This document shows positions 28,308-37,859 of a stretch of DNA of 64,000 nt, piece after piece. This DNA comes from Oceanospirillum sediminis. Its GTDB lineage: Bacteria; Pseudomonadota; Gammaproteobacteria; Pseudomonadales; Halomonadaceae. The notes under the pieces are model-generated. The model did not search any database. It was not told the DNA's origin and saw only the letters and a list, made by a program, of their open reading frames with translations. The DNA lies in contig NZ_JACJFM010000021.1 of assembly GCF_014164585.1 (NCBI RefSeq), forward strand, positions 25,326 through 89,325. Reading direction: 5' to 3'. The stretch's first letter is position 1; the number at the start of each line of letters is the position of its first letter. The position numbers were made by a program, and so were the translations under genes.

Positions 28308-29936
28308 TCAGAGCTTAAAACGAGCGGCCAGCTGGCTCAGATGATCACTTTCATCTTTTAATGCCTGGCAGGCCTGCTCGGTTGCCTGGGCTCCATGAGC
28401 AATACTATCCGATGCTTCATGAATAGCACTGACGCTGGTGCCCAGATTGCGGGCCACCTGAGTCTGTTCCTCCGTGGCAGCGGCAATCTGGCTGCTCATA
28501 CCCGCGATGGTCTCGGAGGCCGCCAGAATATTGCCAAAGGAAGCCCCGGCCTGACGGACCTGATCCAGCCCCATCTGCATCTGCTCCTGACTGGTCGTCA
28601 TCATTTCAGCAGCCTGTCCTGCATGGCTTTGCAATGAGGTAATAATCTCAGCGATTTCACCTAATGAGGTCTGGGTTTTCTGCGCCAGCTGGCGTACTTC
28701 ATCCGCTACGACAGCAAAGCCCCGGCCTGCTTCTCCGGCTCGTGCCGCTTCAATAGCTGCATTCAATGCCAGCAGATTGGTTTGTTCTGTAATGCTTCCG
28801 ATCACTTCAGATATCACGCTAATGCTATGACTGTCTTCCTGAAGTTTCAGTACGACTTCTGCGGTTCGGGTCAGTGCTGTGGACAGAGCCTCGCTCTGCT
28901 GAACCGAGCGCTGAATATTGCTCTGGCTGTCATGGGCTTCACTCTGGGCCTGGCTGGATTGTTCTGAGGCACTCATAGTTCTGTCAGTGACTTCAGTAAA
29001 ACCTGCTTGCATCTGTTCTGTTGCCGCAGCAATCTGAGCGATCTCGTTACGCTGAGTGGCCAGGTTCAAAGAGGTTTCGTTGACACGCTGTTGCAGTTGA
29101 TGGCTGGTGGTTTCCAGTGTGGCTACACTATCATTAATTTCTCTGGCCAGGGTGGTGAGCCCTTCCTGCATACGGCTGAAAGACTGCGCAGCAGAGCCTA
29201 ATTCATCCGGAGCGAAATCAGCCATATTCAGTTTCTGATGCAGATTGCCCTGTTCCACTGCCTGCATCTGGGAAATGAGCTGGTCAAGAGGGCGGTTCAC
29301 CTTGCGCGAAATAGCAATGGCCATAACCAGAATTACAATAGCAACCAGTACTCCGGCAACGGCAGTCTGATTAATCAGACCTTTAATATTTTCTGCTTCC
29401 GCCAGTTTGATATCAATCGCTTCTTTTTCCAGATCCTGCTGCAGTCGGCTCAGCAGATCAACGATAGCGTTAAATGGAGCCAGCATAGCTCCAAGCATTT
29501 CGCGACGAGCGGCATCAATCTTGTCGCTATCAATCAGGCGGATATAATTTTCCTGCATACTCCGGTAGTCATCAATTCTGCGGCGGTATTCCTGTAAATC
29601 ATTATTGATCTTAGGGGTATCGGCCAGAGACTTCATGTGATCCATAGCGGCTGCGACCTTCTCGTCATTAAAGCGGATGGTTTGCAGAATTTTCTGGTGT
29701 TCGGCTTTATCACTGGTTAAGCCATAATCCAGAGCAAAACGCCGGTAGGTGACGGTGTAATAGCGCAAATCAGACACTGTTGTCAGCAGGCTGACATTCC
29801 GATCGACTACCATGACAAACTGCTGCTGAACATTATTAATGGCCAGTAGCAGATATAATCCCAGCAGGAGCGTTGCTGCAATGGCTGCTCCGAAAGATAC
29901 CTGTAAAGCACGGGTGATGGATAAGCGGTTAAACAT
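28308..29936 (-). CDS. Methyl-accepting chemotaxis protein
   Basis: A 542-residue transmembrane chemoreceptor. TM1 is near residues 12-32, a four-helix-bundle type periplasmic sensor follows at about 35-188, TM2 near 190-210 and HAMP at about 212-265. The long cytoplasmic coiled coil contains the signalling tip [20 protein letters not shown] followed by [15 protein letters not shown]. There is no C-terminal CheR-binding pentapeptide. GGGAGC precedes the ATG. The ligand is unknown. It is convergent with ispH and its start faces the end of pilE, so it is probably transcribed alone. Confidence 0.94.
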   Translation of the reverse strand: MFNRLSITRALQVSFGAAIAATLLLGLYLLLAINNVQQQFVMVVDRNVSLLTTVSDLRYYTVTYRRFALDYGLTSDKAEHQKILQTIRFNDEKVAAAMDHMKSLADTPKINNDLQEYRRRIDDYRSMQENYIRLIDSDKIDAARREMLGAMLAPFNAIVDLLSRLQQDLEKEAIDIKLAEAENIKGLINQTAVAGVLVAIVILVMAIAISRKVNRPLDQLISQMQAVEQGNLHQKLNMADFAPDELGSAAQSFSRMQEGLTTLAREINDSVATLETTSHQLQQRVNETSLNLATQRNEIAQIAAATEQMQAGFTEVTDRTMSASEQSSQAQSEAHDSQSNIQRSVQQSEALSTALTRTAEVVLKLQEDSHSISVISEVIGSITEQTNLLALNAAIEAARAGEAGRGFAVVADEVRQLAQKTQTSLGEIAEIITSLQSHAGQAAEMMTTSQEQMQMGLDQVRQAGASFGNILAASETIAGMSSQIAAATEEQTQVARNLGTSVSAIHEASDSIAHGAQATEQACQALKDESDHLSQLAARFKL

Positions 29937-30163
29937 AATGAGCTCCCAGTATTCAGATTAGCATTCAGGCAGCAGGAGGCTAATAGCCTGAAGAATTAAA
30001 CTTCTCTATGCTGAAAGATAGTGACTGATATAGATTCTGGGGGAACTTGATAAAAGTTTTAAACTATTTATTTCTATTGTTTTGATCGCTATAAGCTATT
30101 AAAAAGAAATAGCAGTAGCAAAAGTGTCTTGCTGAACAGGTAATATGAGCAATTAAATAATGG

Positions 30164-30568
30164 TTACCAGGGGGCTGGCCAGCATCCGGCAGGTTGTCTG
30201 ATTACTTCTCCTGCCTGTTGGCTGAAAGTCAGTTGAGTACAGCCTGTGTCCTGACTCTGGGCTTCGGTACTGATCGCATCTGCCCGGATAGTAAAAGCAC
30301 TGACTGAGGCATTGGTATCCAGCTTTAACTGGTAAAAACCCTGTTCAGAAACATTCTTTATTGCCAGGTCTTTCAGTTCACTGGTGTATCCGACATTCTG
30401 GTTTCGCCATTTTTCCTGTGCCAGACGGATTGCCAGAATCGCACTCCAGGCATCACTTCTCCGGCTGGTGTACAGGTGTTGTTGATAAGAAGGCCAGGCC
30501 ATTGCCGCCAGTATGCTTGCCAGTGCAACCACCAATAATAACTCCAGCAGGGTAAATCCCTTATCCAT
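30164..30568 (-). CDS. pilE: Type IV minor pilin PilE-like
   Basis: A 134-residue type IVa pilin-like protein with a very short leader MDKG before the processing site G-FTLLELLLVVALASILAA; Glu5 of the mature protein is present. The globular part has two cysteines (DTGCTQL and AGCWPAPW) that could form the C-terminal disulfide loop. Size and the QEKWRNQNVGYTSEL segment resemble PilE of Pseudomonas more than the major pilin PilA. GGAG lies seven bases before the ATG. It is divergent from fimT-pilW-pilX-pilV, which it probably joins in the pilus priming complex. Confidence 0.85.
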   Translation of the reverse strand: MDKGFTLLELLLVVALASILAAMAWPSYQQHLYTSRRSDAWSAILAIRLAQEKWRNQNVGYTSELKDLAIKNVSEQGFYQLKLDTNASVSAFTIRADAISTEAQSQDTGCTQLTFSQQAGEVIRQPAGCWPAPW

Positions 30569-30653
30569 ATTTGCACTCCATTGGCTACATGTGATTTAGT
30601 TAATACAATATTATCAAAATTTATTTGTGATAATCAGGGATGGATTATCCGTT

Positions 30654-31211
30654 ATGTCATACCTCACTTACACTAAACATCAGAGAGGGTTTACTCTGAT
30701 AGAGTTATTACTGGCCGCAGGCATTATGGCCGGGATATCTGCAATGGCGGTCCCGGCGATCAGCCACTGGCTGGATCAGTACGGGCTGCGTACAGCTATC
30801 CTGGATGTGCGTCAGTTTCTGATTCAGGCTCGATCAGAAGCTATCCTCAGAGGACAGAAAATCCGGCTATCGTCACAGCAATCGTCAGATCTTATGAGCT
30901 GGTGTCTGGGCTACCGGGTTGAGCTAAGTTGTGATTGCTGGCAAACCGATGTGAATCATGATGATGCCTGCATGATGCAGGTAGAAAACAGTAAACACCT
31001 GTTTCGAATTCTGAGCGACAGCTATCCGGGAATACAGTTATCTAAGCATTTTAATCCTGAATTTAATCCTCTGCATGGTGGGGTTCGTTCTCCGGGGCGC
31101 TTTACTCTGGTAAAAGAGAGCTATAGTGCTCAGATTCGTATCGCCCTTTTAGGGCGAGTCAGTCTGTGTGATGAGGGCCGGTATATGGGAGAATGGGATG
31201 CCTGTCCGTAA
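30654..31211 (+). CDS. fimT: Minor pilin, GspH/FimT family
   Basis: A 185-residue prepilin-like protein. Its leader MSYLTYTKHQRG precedes FTLIELLLAAGIMAGISAMA, followed by the FimT/GspH hallmark RQFLIQARSEAILRGQKIRL near residue 65. Four cysteines lie in the middle. Such minor pilins (FimT/FimU) start pilus assembly and some bind DNA for uptake. A GTG nine codons upstream is less likely. It overlaps pilW by 14 bases and leads the plus-strand minor-pilin operon. Confidence 0.85.
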   Translation: MSYLTYTKHQRGFTLIELLLAAGIMAGISAMAVPAISHWLDQYGLRTAILDVRQFLIQARSEAILRGQKIRLSSQQSSDLMSWCLGYRVELSCDCWQTDVNHDDACMMQVENSKHLFRILSDSYPGIQLSKHFNPEFNPLHGGVRSPGRFTLVKESYSAQIRIALLGRVSLCDEGRYMGEWDACP

Positions 31212-32049
31212 ACTGGCTGCTGGGCATGGTTCAGATGCTGCGAAGCTATGGTCATTATCCTTGTCTGCTGAATTTCGGGGTAAACGCTGTCAGGGCTTTT
31301 CTCTGCTGGAGCTGTTGATGGTTATTATGATTACCGGAACCATCTCCGCAGCCATGTTATCTGTCTATCTCGCTTCAGGTCGGGAGCTTCTTTCCAGTCA
31401 GCGGCAGGCTCAGTTAAATCACAATATAAGAGCCAGTCTGTACCGCATGACCTCCGAATTAAAACGAGCAGGTGGTTTTGTCCCTGCAGCCTTTTCTGGT
31501 CGGTCCGGGTTTATGTATTCATATCAGCATAATCCCTTCATGTCGGACAGCAGTACGCTCCGATTAGCGGGTAATCAGGATGGATATTTCTATGACTGTG
31601 TGATCTTCAGTTATGACAGCAATAAAGATGGTCTGGTCGGTATCAGTTCTAATCATGCAGCCCCTGTAGGAACGGGAGAGAATACGGTAAATATGGAGCA
31701 GTCAGGGTTTCGTTTGCATGATGGTGCGCTGGAGGTGCGGACTTCCCGTAATACCATTGTTAACAGTGAATTCAGTTGTGAAGATTCTGGAGGACGCTGG
31801 AGTGATCTGACAGAAGCGGATATTACTGTTACCCGTCTGGCGCTGGCCTGGCTGGATGATGATGGCAATATAGTGTCTCAGCCGGTTCGTCAGGATATTC
31901 TGACCGGACAAGCCTGTCAGTCCGGGCAATGGTGTCTGGAAACACGTCATCTGTCGATCCGTTTATCAGCACTGGCTCCCGGTACAGAGGTGGTTACTGT
32001 CAGCGGACAGGTTCGGGTTCGCAATGACAGGATATTTATGTACCCATAA
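31198..32049 (+). CDS. pilW: Minor pilin PilW
   Basis: A 283-residue PilW-like minor pilin. The processing site CQG-FSLLELLMVIMITGTIS is followed by RQAQLNHNIRASLYRMTSELKRAGGF, characteristic of PilW. The leader is 33 residues, long for type IVa prepilins, yet GGAG seven bases before the ATG at 31198 supports that start. A TTG closer to the processing site has no ribosome site. The start overlaps fimT by 14 bases. Confidence 0.85.
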   Translation: MPVRKLAAGHGSDAAKLWSLSLSAEFRGKRCQGFSLLELLMVIMITGTISAAMLSVYLASGRELLSSQRQAQLNHNIRASLYRMTSELKRAGGFVPAAFSGRSGFMYSYQHNPFMSDSSTLRLAGNQDGYFYDCVIFSYDSNKDGLVGISSNHAAPVGTGENTVNMEQSGFRLHDGALEVRTSRNTIVNSEFSCEDSGGRWSDLTEADITVTRLALAWLDDDGNIVSQPVRQDILTGQACQSGQWCLETRHLSIRLSALAPGTEVVTVSGQVRVRNDRIFMYP

Positions 32050-32173
32050 CCTGATGTGGGAGATCGGGTCCTGGGATATGCCTGTGATTGTTCGCAATTG
32101 ATATCCGGGGCATATTAAGCAGGAGATGTGAGGGAAGGCATCAGAATCAGGAGTCTTGTAACAAGGAACGTCT

Positions 32174-32731
32174 ATGTGGATAACTTTATACAGACAGTCA
32201 GATTGTACAGAATCAAAGCCACCGCTCTGGATAGGGCAGGATGGAGCGATTACTCTGTTGATGACATTGGTCCTGCTGGTTCTGGTCACCGGTATGACCT
32301 TTGCTCTGGCCCGATTACATCTGACGGAGCAAGAACAGAACCGGAGCCTGCGTCTGACTCAGGAGTTGGTATATGCTTCTGATGCTGCGCTGGAATATGC
32401 CATTGGCTGGCTGAATACTTCGACGGTTATCCCCTGGATGCAAGCGGATGAAAATGGTAATGCAGAGCCTGGGGATGATATGAATCTCCCTGTTCAGCCC
32501 TGGACATTATCTGCTGTGAGCTTTTCACTGTCAGCCCGATTAACCCGGCGCTGCCTGCTTCCTTCTGAAACGACACCTGATCAGCTCTGTGAGCAATGGC
32601 TGATCGATATAACAGCAACAGCTATATCTGCTGCAGACACATCCCTTACACGAACTCAGTTCATCCGTGTACTGGAAGATCAGAACCGTCATGATTTTAT
32701 CCGGGTGCCCGGTAGCTGGAGGGACTGGTGA
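32174..32731 (+). CDS. pilX: Minor pilin PilX-like
   Basis: A 185-residue PilX-family minor pilin. QDGAITLLMTLVLLVLVTGM forms the N-terminal hydrophobic helix after a 23-residue leader. As is usual in PilX/GspK-type pilins the processing region is atypical: Ala in place of Phe at +1 and no Glu5. LTEQEQNRSLRLTQELVYASDAALEYAIGWL matches the PilX helical region. AAGGAA precedes the ATG. It ends in the four-base overlap GTGA with pilV. Confidence 0.78.
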   Translation: MWITLYRQSDCTESKPPLWIGQDGAITLLMTLVLLVLVTGMTFALARLHLTEQEQNRSLRLTQELVYASDAALEYAIGWLNTSTVIPWMQADENGNAEPGDDMNLPVQPWTLSAVSFSLSARLTRRCLLPSETTPDQLCEQWLIDITATAISAADTSLTRTQFIRVLEDQNRHDFIRVPGSWRDW

Positions 32732-33198
32732 TTCGACGCTTATTCTGTTCAGGTAGCAGGGCAGTCTCAGAAACCGGTTTTACTCTGATAGAAGCTCTGG
32801 TGATTATGGCTGTTTCATCTGTTGGTCTGCTGGCTCTGCTCCGATTCCAGGGAGACATTAATCGAATGGAGATGATCACAGCGGTGCAGGTTGAAGCTCA
32901 TGGCCTGTTGCAACAACAGCTGGAACAGACCCGTATCCGCTATGGCACTGTGTCATCCGGAACAAAGGATGATATTAATGCCAGTAACACGGTCTTTTCT
33001 CTTCAGTGGCAACGCCATGATGCGTTTGCAGGTATATACGGGCTTAATCAGTATAGCGCCACGATTAAATGGTCGGATCGGCTGCAGAAAGAATCTGTCA
33101 TGACTCAGAAAGCACTGATCTATGCCGATCGCGCTTTATTGCCTGCAGAGCGATATTGTGCTGCAGCTCTGGTAACGGAAGGCAGCTGCTCTCTGTGA
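32728..33198 (+). CDS. pilV: Minor pilin PilV
   Basis: A 156-residue PilV-like minor pilin. A 17-residue leader ends in ETG before FTLIEALVIMAVSSVGLLALLRFQ, the PilV-type N-terminus. It starts at a GTG overlapping the pilX stop (GTGA), so it is translationally coupled. A cysteine pair (RYCAAALVTEGSCSL) lies at the C-terminus. No pilY1 follows; the next gene is thiO after 121 bases. Confidence 0.82.
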   Translation: MIRRLFCSGSRAVSETGFTLIEALVIMAVSSVGLLALLRFQGDINRMEMITAVQVEAHGLLQQQLEQTRIRYGTVSSGTKDDINASNTVFSLQWQRHDAFAGIYGLNQYSATIKWSDRLQKESVMTQKALIYADRALLPAERYCAAALVTEGSCSL

Positions 33199-33319
33199 AG
33201 GACTGTATCGGGTTAGAACAACCCATTAAGCTTACAAAAATCAATTTATTATCTGTGCTGAATGGTATGGTAGTCAGTCTGAACGTTTCTGGGAAAACCA
33301 TCGGAGCAAAGGGGTTGTA

Positions 33320-34438
33320 GTGAACGATTTTCTGATTGTGGGCGGTGGCGTGATCGGTATGATGATGGCGCGCACTCTGTCGGACAGTGGTGCAGACGTT
33401 ACCATTGTGGATAAAAGAGAACTGGGGCAGGAGTCTACCTGGGCAGGGGGCGGTATTGTTTCGCCATTATACCCCTGGCGGTACCGTCCGGAGATTACTG
33501 CGCTGGCTGAATGGTCTCAGGGCTATTATCCTGAACTGGCAGAAGAGCTGTTGCAGGAAACCGGCATTGATCCTGAGTTTCGTGCAGGTGGTATGCTGAT
33601 GCTCAGGGTGCATGATGAGGATGATGCTCTGGCCTGGGCGGAAAAATATAACCAGCCCCTGACACGGGTGGATGCTGATTTTATTTATAAAACAGAACCC
33701 GGTGTAGCTCCGGGTAAAGAGCAGGCGATCTGGATGCCTGAAATAGGCAGTATTCGTAACCCTCGCCTGGGGCAATCGCTGAAACGCAGTCTGGAGCTGA
33801 GAAGCAATATCCGCATTATTGAAAATGTGGAGATAAAAGGCATAAGAGAGATGGATGGTTATGCTATCGGTGTGGAAACCGCAAACTCGGTGCTCAGTGC
33901 CGGGCGAGTTATTGTGACTTCCGGGGCCTGGAGTGCCGGGGTACTGAAAGATGTTTTGCCGGATATTCCGATTCAGCCGGTCAGAGGCCAGATGCTGGTG
34001 TATAAAGCAGAGCCGGGATTAGTGGATAGGGTGGTGATGCTGGATGGTCGTTACGTGATTCCCCGTAATGATGGTCATATTCTGGTGGGTTCCACGCTGG
34101 AGTACAGCAGTTTTGATAAGCAGACCACAGATGAAGCCCGTGAATCCCTGATGGCATCAGCCAGGGATATTTTGCCTGCACTGGCTGATCTGGAGCCGGA
34201 ATATCACTGGTGTGGTCTGAGACCGGGGTCGCCGGACGGTATTCCCTTTATCGGCGAAATTCCCACTATGAAAAAGCTGTATATCAATGCCGGTCATTTC
34301 CGTAACGGTCTGGTGTTGGCGCCAGCGGCGACGCAGTTATTATGTAATCAGTTACTGGGGCAGGAACCGGTGATTGATCCTGGCCCCTATCGTCCTGAGC
34401 ATCGTATGTCGGAAGCAGAAGCTGGACAGATGATCTGA
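33320..34438 (+). CDS. thiO: Glycine oxidase ThiO (FAD-dependent)
   Basis: A 372-residue DAO-family flavoprotein. It oxidises glycine to iminoglycine (dehydroglycine) for the thiazole part of thiamine. The FAD motif FLIVGGGVIGMMMA is at the N-terminus, TWAGGGIVSPLYPWRY near 38 is characteristic of ThiO, and GLRPGSPDGIPFIGE plus NAGHFRNGLVLAP lie near the end. The start is GTG with AAAGGGG five bases upstream. No thiS or thiG is adjacent, so ThiO is apart from its pathway partners, as in Pseudomonas-type genomes where it also sits next to minor-pilin genes. Confidence 0.9.
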   Translation: MNDFLIVGGGVIGMMMARTLSDSGADVTIVDKRELGQESTWAGGGIVSPLYPWRYRPEITALAEWSQGYYPELAEELLQETGIDPEFRAGGMLMLRVHDEDDALAWAEKYNQPLTRVDADFIYKTEPGVAPGKEQAIWMPEIGSIRNPRLGQSLKRSLELRSNIRIIENVEIKGIREMDGYAIGVETANSVLSAGRVIVTSGAWSAGVLKDVLPDIPIQPVRGQMLVYKAEPGLVDRVVMLDGRYVIPRNDGHILVGSTLEYSSFDKQTTDEARESLMASARDILPALADLEPEYHWCGLRPGSPDGIPFIGEIPTMKKLYINAGHFRNGLVLAPAATQLLCNQLLGQEPVIDPGPYRPEHRMSEAEAGQMI

Positions 34439-34482
34439 GTGCTCTGACTGACAGGATCGGTATGACAGGGTTTCAGACCCGC

Positions 34483-34523
34483 AAAAAAACAGCCATCCGT
34501 ACCGGTTACGGATGGCTGTTTTA
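34483..34523. terminator. Bidirectional terminator after thiO
   Basis: A perfect 16-base stem AAAACAGCCATCCGTA / TACGGATGGCTGTTTT (34486-34501 and 34507-34522) has a five-base loop. A and T runs at both ends let it serve thiO and the opposing small gene. Confidence 0.92.
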
Positions 34524-34556
34524 GTCTTGATGACCTGAATCAGTCAGCTGTCAGAG

Positions 34557-34832
34557 TTACCATTCAGGCTTATCTGGCCCCTGATCCAGAAAGTGACTTC
34601 TGTGTTCATGGCAGCAGAACCAGAGCTTCTCATGCCGGACAGCATCTTTTTCCGGTAAATGAATGTTGCAGAAACGGCATTGAACCATTTGCTGGGGCTT
34701 TTTTTTCAGAGAGTTTTCCTTCTCGTGCCGCTCTTCGAATTCCAGCTTCTTTTGCTTATAGGTACGTAGCAGACGGATACCTGCCCAGACCAGTGCCAGA
34801 AAAATAATCAGACGGAAAATGATAAAGCCCAT
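34557..34832 (-). CDS. PP0621-family small membrane protein
   Basis: A 91-residue protein with an N-terminal membrane anchor (FIIFRLIIFLALVWAGIRLL) followed by a basic linker and a cysteine/histidine region, CRFCNIHLPEKDAVRHEKLWFCCHEH, able to bind zinc. This layout matches the uncharacterised PP0621 family. The ATG at 34832 has AGAGG eight bases upstream; a longer reading to 34874 lacks such a site. It lies between thiO (convergent) and bamD (same strand, 69 bases upstream). Confidence 0.8.
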   Translation of the reverse strand: MGFIIFRLIIFLALVWAGIRLLRTYKQKKLEFEERHEKENSLKKKPQQMVQCRFCNIHLPEKDAVRHEKLWFCCHEHRSHFLDQGPDKPEW

Positions 34833-34901
34833 AATAGCTGCCTCTGTAACGATATCCTTAGTGCTTCTGACCACAGAAACGGAGGAATGCTCAGCCTGTT
34901 A

Positions 34902-35756
34902 TCAGCTGAACAGATCCGGTAATACCGCCTGTAGTGGCGATTTGGATTTTTCTCCGACCGGTTTAATCAGTCTTAGTTCACCATCATCTGTCAGTTGCTT
35001 ATGATCCGGATACTGTTCTTTCAACAGCTCCAGGGTCTGACGAGCCTGGTCTTCCATACCCAGATGCAGATACGCTTCGCTGAGTGAAGCCAGAGCATCT
35101 GCTGTTACCGGAGAGGTAGGGAAATTCTCCAGTGCATAACGGCTACGGTTCACTGCAGCCAGATACCCGCCTTTGCGGATATAGAACTGGGCAACAAAAA
35201 TTTCGTGACGAGCCAGAACATTACGGATAAACAGCATACGCTGACGGGCATCGCTGGCATAGCGACTTTCCGGGAAGCGGCGCAGAAAGATATTAAAATC
35301 AGAGAAGGCGTCCCGGGTAGCTCCCAGATCCCTTTCAGAAATATCCACCAGCTCCGCAGCTTCCAGCATATAACGACCGGCCATATACGCTGACAATCCC
35401 TTCATGTAGTAGGCGTAGTCAATCTGAGGGTGTTTAGGGTGAAGGCGGATAAAACGTTCAGCGGTTGCTCTGGCAACCTCATAGTCCTGGCTCTGAAAGT
35501 AAGCATATACCTGTTCCAGCAGAGCCTGCTCTGAGAAACGACCCAGTGGATATTTGGTTTCCAGAGTTTGCAATAACTCAATACTGCGAGAGTTGTTGCC
35601 ACTTTTCAGGGTGTCCTGGGCTTCCAGATACAGGGTTTGTTCGGCTTTTGCCAGGTCCCTGGCAGTGTTGTCGCTGGCGCAGCCCGCAAGCAGAATACTA
35701 CCGGCCAGACAGGCGAGCCCCAGATTCCGTCGGGTTAGCTGATACTGTGATTTCAT
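34902..35756 (-). CDS. bamD: Outer-membrane assembly lipoprotein BamD
   Basis: A 284-residue TPR lipoprotein of the beta-barrel assembly machine. The signal peptide ends in the lipobox LLAG-Cys26. The first TPR region (YLEAQDTLKSGNNSRSIELLQTLETKYPLG) and later AERFIRLHPKHPQIDYAYYMKGL are typical of BamD. It is somewhat longer than the E. coli protein at the C-terminus. The Met at 35756 gives a proper signal peptide; two earlier Mets would add 15-16 residues. It is divergent from rluD, as in E. coli. Confidence 0.94.
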   Translation of the reverse strand: MKSQYQLTRRNLGLACLAGSILLAGCASDNTARDLAKAEQTLYLEAQDTLKSGNNSRSIELLQTLETKYPLGRFSEQALLEQVYAYFQSQDYEVARATAERFIRLHPKHPQIDYAYYMKGLSAYMAGRYMLEAAELVDISERDLGATRDAFSDFNIFLRRFPESRYASDARQRMLFIRNVLARHEIFVAQFYIRKGGYLAAVNRSRYALENFPTSPVTADALASLSEAYLHLGMEDQARQTLELLKEQYPDHKQLTDDGELRLIKPVGEKSKSPLQAVLPDLFS

Positions 35757-35976
35757 AAAAATCTTTTGAGTCAGAGAATGGACTAAGTTACGCATAATCA
35801 CCAAAAATGCTGTATTCAGTGTTAGAATGACCGGACCAACGACTATAGCACAGGCTTACGATAAATACGTGGCTATTGTGCGTTATCCTCTGACTCTGCG
35901 GGCAAAAATGAGTTCGTTCTGTTCAGAGGTTTAATCGATCAGATAACTGACTATTCATATCCGGACATTTCCTTCC

Positions 35977-36930
35977 ATGGCTGAATCAATTTCCCTGCAA
36001 GCGACCGTGCCTTTTGAGCTGGGTGGCTCCCGTTTTGACCAGATCGCAGCTGAGCTGTTTCCCGATTACTCCCGCTCCCGTCTGCAAAGCTGGATCAAGG
36101 ATGGCGTACTGACGGTTGATGGCAAGATCCGTAAGCCCAAGGAAAAACTGTTCGGAGGAGAAGTACTGGCAGCGCAGACCACCGTTGAGAATAGTGATGA
36201 ATGGGTGGCACAGGATATTGCGCTGGACATCGTCTACGAGGATGAAGACATCCTGGTGATTAACAAACCCGCGGGTTTGGTGGTGCATCCGGCTGCCGGT
36301 CATCAGACAGGAACACTGCTGAACGCTTTATTGCATCACTGCCCGGATATGGCACACTTACCCCGTGCTGGTATTGTGCATCGTCTGGATAAAGACACAA
36401 CTGGTCTGATGGTTGTGGCTAAGACCCTGATGGCTCAGGCCTCTCTGGTAGAGCAGTTACAGGATCGCTCTATGGGGCGTGAATATGAAGCGGTGTCTAT
36501 TGGAGTGATGACTGGTGGAGGCAAGGTGGATGCACCGATTGGCCGCCATCATAAGGATCGTAAACGCATGGCAGTAACAGACAGCGGTAAACCTGCGGTC
36601 ACACACTATCGGGTGCTGAATCGTTTCCGGGGGCATACTCATATTCGCTGTAAGCTGGAGACTGGCCGTACTCACCAGATTCGCGTACACATGTCACATA
36701 TCAGCTATCCTCTGATAGGTGACCCCGTCTATAGTGGTCGTATGAAACTACCGGCAGGCTGCACACCTGAACTGAAAGACGCGCTGAGAGCATTTGATCG
36801 TCAGGCGTTGCATGCTAAACGACTGGAGTTGTGGCATCCGGCAACCGGTGACCTGATGGAGTGGGAAATTGATTTGCCGGATGATATGCAGGGCCTGTTA
36901 GAACAGCTAGAGACTGATCGGGATGCGTAA
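35977..36930 (+). CDS. rluD: 23S rRNA pseudouridine synthase RluD
   Basis: A 317-residue pseudouridine synthase that modifies helix 69 of 23S rRNA. An N-terminal S4 domain (RFDQIAAELFPDYSRSRLQSWI) precedes the RluA-type catalytic domain with GIVHRLDKDTTGLMVVAKT, whose Asp is the nucleophile. CKLETGRTHQIRVHM and HPLIGDPVY-like YPLIGDPVYSG follow. Synteny with divergent bamD and with overlapping pgeF supports RluD over other RluA paralogues. Confidence 0.95.
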   Translation: MAESISLQATVPFELGGSRFDQIAAELFPDYSRSRLQSWIKDGVLTVDGKIRKPKEKLFGGEVLAAQTTVENSDEWVAQDIALDIVYEDEDILVINKPAGLVVHPAAGHQTGTLLNALLHHCPDMAHLPRAGIVHRLDKDTTGLMVVAKTLMAQASLVEQLQDRSMGREYEAVSIGVMTGGGKVDAPIGRHHKDRKRMAVTDSGKPAVTHYRVLNRFRGHTHIRCKLETGRTHQIRVHMSHISYPLIGDPVYSGRMKLPAGCTPELKDALRAFDRQALHAKRLELWHPATGDLMEWEIDLPDDMQGLLEQLETDRDA

Positions 36931-37666
36931 CGCTTTTGCTTTTATCTCTCCCCACTGGCCTGCGCCCAGAAATGTTAAGGCTCTGGTGACTTCCCGTGAA
37001 CGAGGAGGTAACCAGAATCCTTACAGCTTTTTCAATATGGCTGCTCACGTCGGGGATAATCTGCATGCGGTGGAGAGAGCCAGAGAGGATCTGCAGCATT
37101 TTGTGGGCAAACAGCATCCATTACTCTGGCTGAATCAGACCCATAGCACGATTGTAGCGGATCAGTATCGGCCTGAAATGGAAGCGGACGCATCCGTTGC
37201 TTTTGGCCCTGAATATGCCTGTGTGGTGATGACGGCAGATTGTCTGCCGGTGCTTTTCTGTACAGAGGAAGGTGACCGGGTGGCTGCTGCCCATGCAGGC
37301 TGGAGAGGGCTGGCTGATGGTGTGCTGGAGTCCACTCTGGCCAGTCTGGATACTGATCCGACAAAAGTCATGGTCTGGCTGGGACCGGCTATCAGCAGTA
37401 AGCATTTCGAAGTCGGGGCGGAAGTTCGGGAACAGTTTTTGGCAAAAGATGCCCATGCTTTCCAGTGTTTTGAACCCAGCCCGTTTCGTTTGCAGCATTA
37501 TATGGCTGATCTGTATCAGCTGGCCCGGCTAAGGCTGAATGCCTGTGGGGTTGAGCAGATTTATGGTGGCGGTTTCTGCACTTATGCTGAGCGTAGTCGA
37601 TTTTATTCCTATCGCCGCGATGGCATTACCGGACGTATGGCCAGTATTATCTGGCTGACTCAGTAA
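36923..37666 (+). CDS. pgeF: Peptidoglycan editing factor / purine nucleoside phosphorylase PgeF
   Basis: A 247-residue YfiH/DUF152 (laccase-domain) protein. Members have been described as cytoplasmic purine-nucleoside phosphorylase-type enzymes and as a factor preventing L-Ser misincorporation in peptidoglycan. The metal/active-site residues are visible in LNQTHS, MTADCLPVLF and AAHAGWRGLADGV. The ATG lies inside the end of rluD (8-base overlap), giving a coupled rluD-pgeF pair, the same order as in E. coli. Confidence 0.94.
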   Translation: MRNAFAFISPHWPAPRNVKALVTSRERGGNQNPYSFFNMAAHVGDNLHAVERAREDLQHFVGKQHPLLWLNQTHSTIVADQYRPEMEADASVAFGPEYACVVMTADCLPVLFCTEEGDRVAAAHAGWRGLADGVLESTLASLDTDPTKVMVWLGPAISSKHFEVGAEVREQFLAKDAHAFQCFEPSPFRLQHYMADLYQLARLRLNACGVEQIYGGGFCTYAERSRFYSYRRDGITGRMASIIWLTQ

Positions 37667-37830
37667 GTCCTGATCTCATTGGATAATATGGCCGTCTTTC
37701 ACGGAAAGCTTTTGTTCAGGTACTGACTTTCTGTTGTATTCTGTTTGTAATGCTATTGAACTTCTGTCGTAATCAATAGAAAAACTTATTATAAATATCA
37801 TGAGGTTAGTAAACCGTATCAGGTTACCCT

Positions 37831-37859
37831 CTTGAACTTGTCTGATCTGTCCCTATCTA
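37831..37859 (+). promoter_or_regulatory. Sigma-32-type heat-shock promoter of clpB
   Basis: CTTGAA (37831-37836), a 14-base spacer and CCCTATCTA (37851-37859) closely match the heat-shock consensus CTTGAA-N13/15-CCCCATnTA. The predicted transcript starts about 80 bases before the clpB ATG. Confidence 0.8.
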
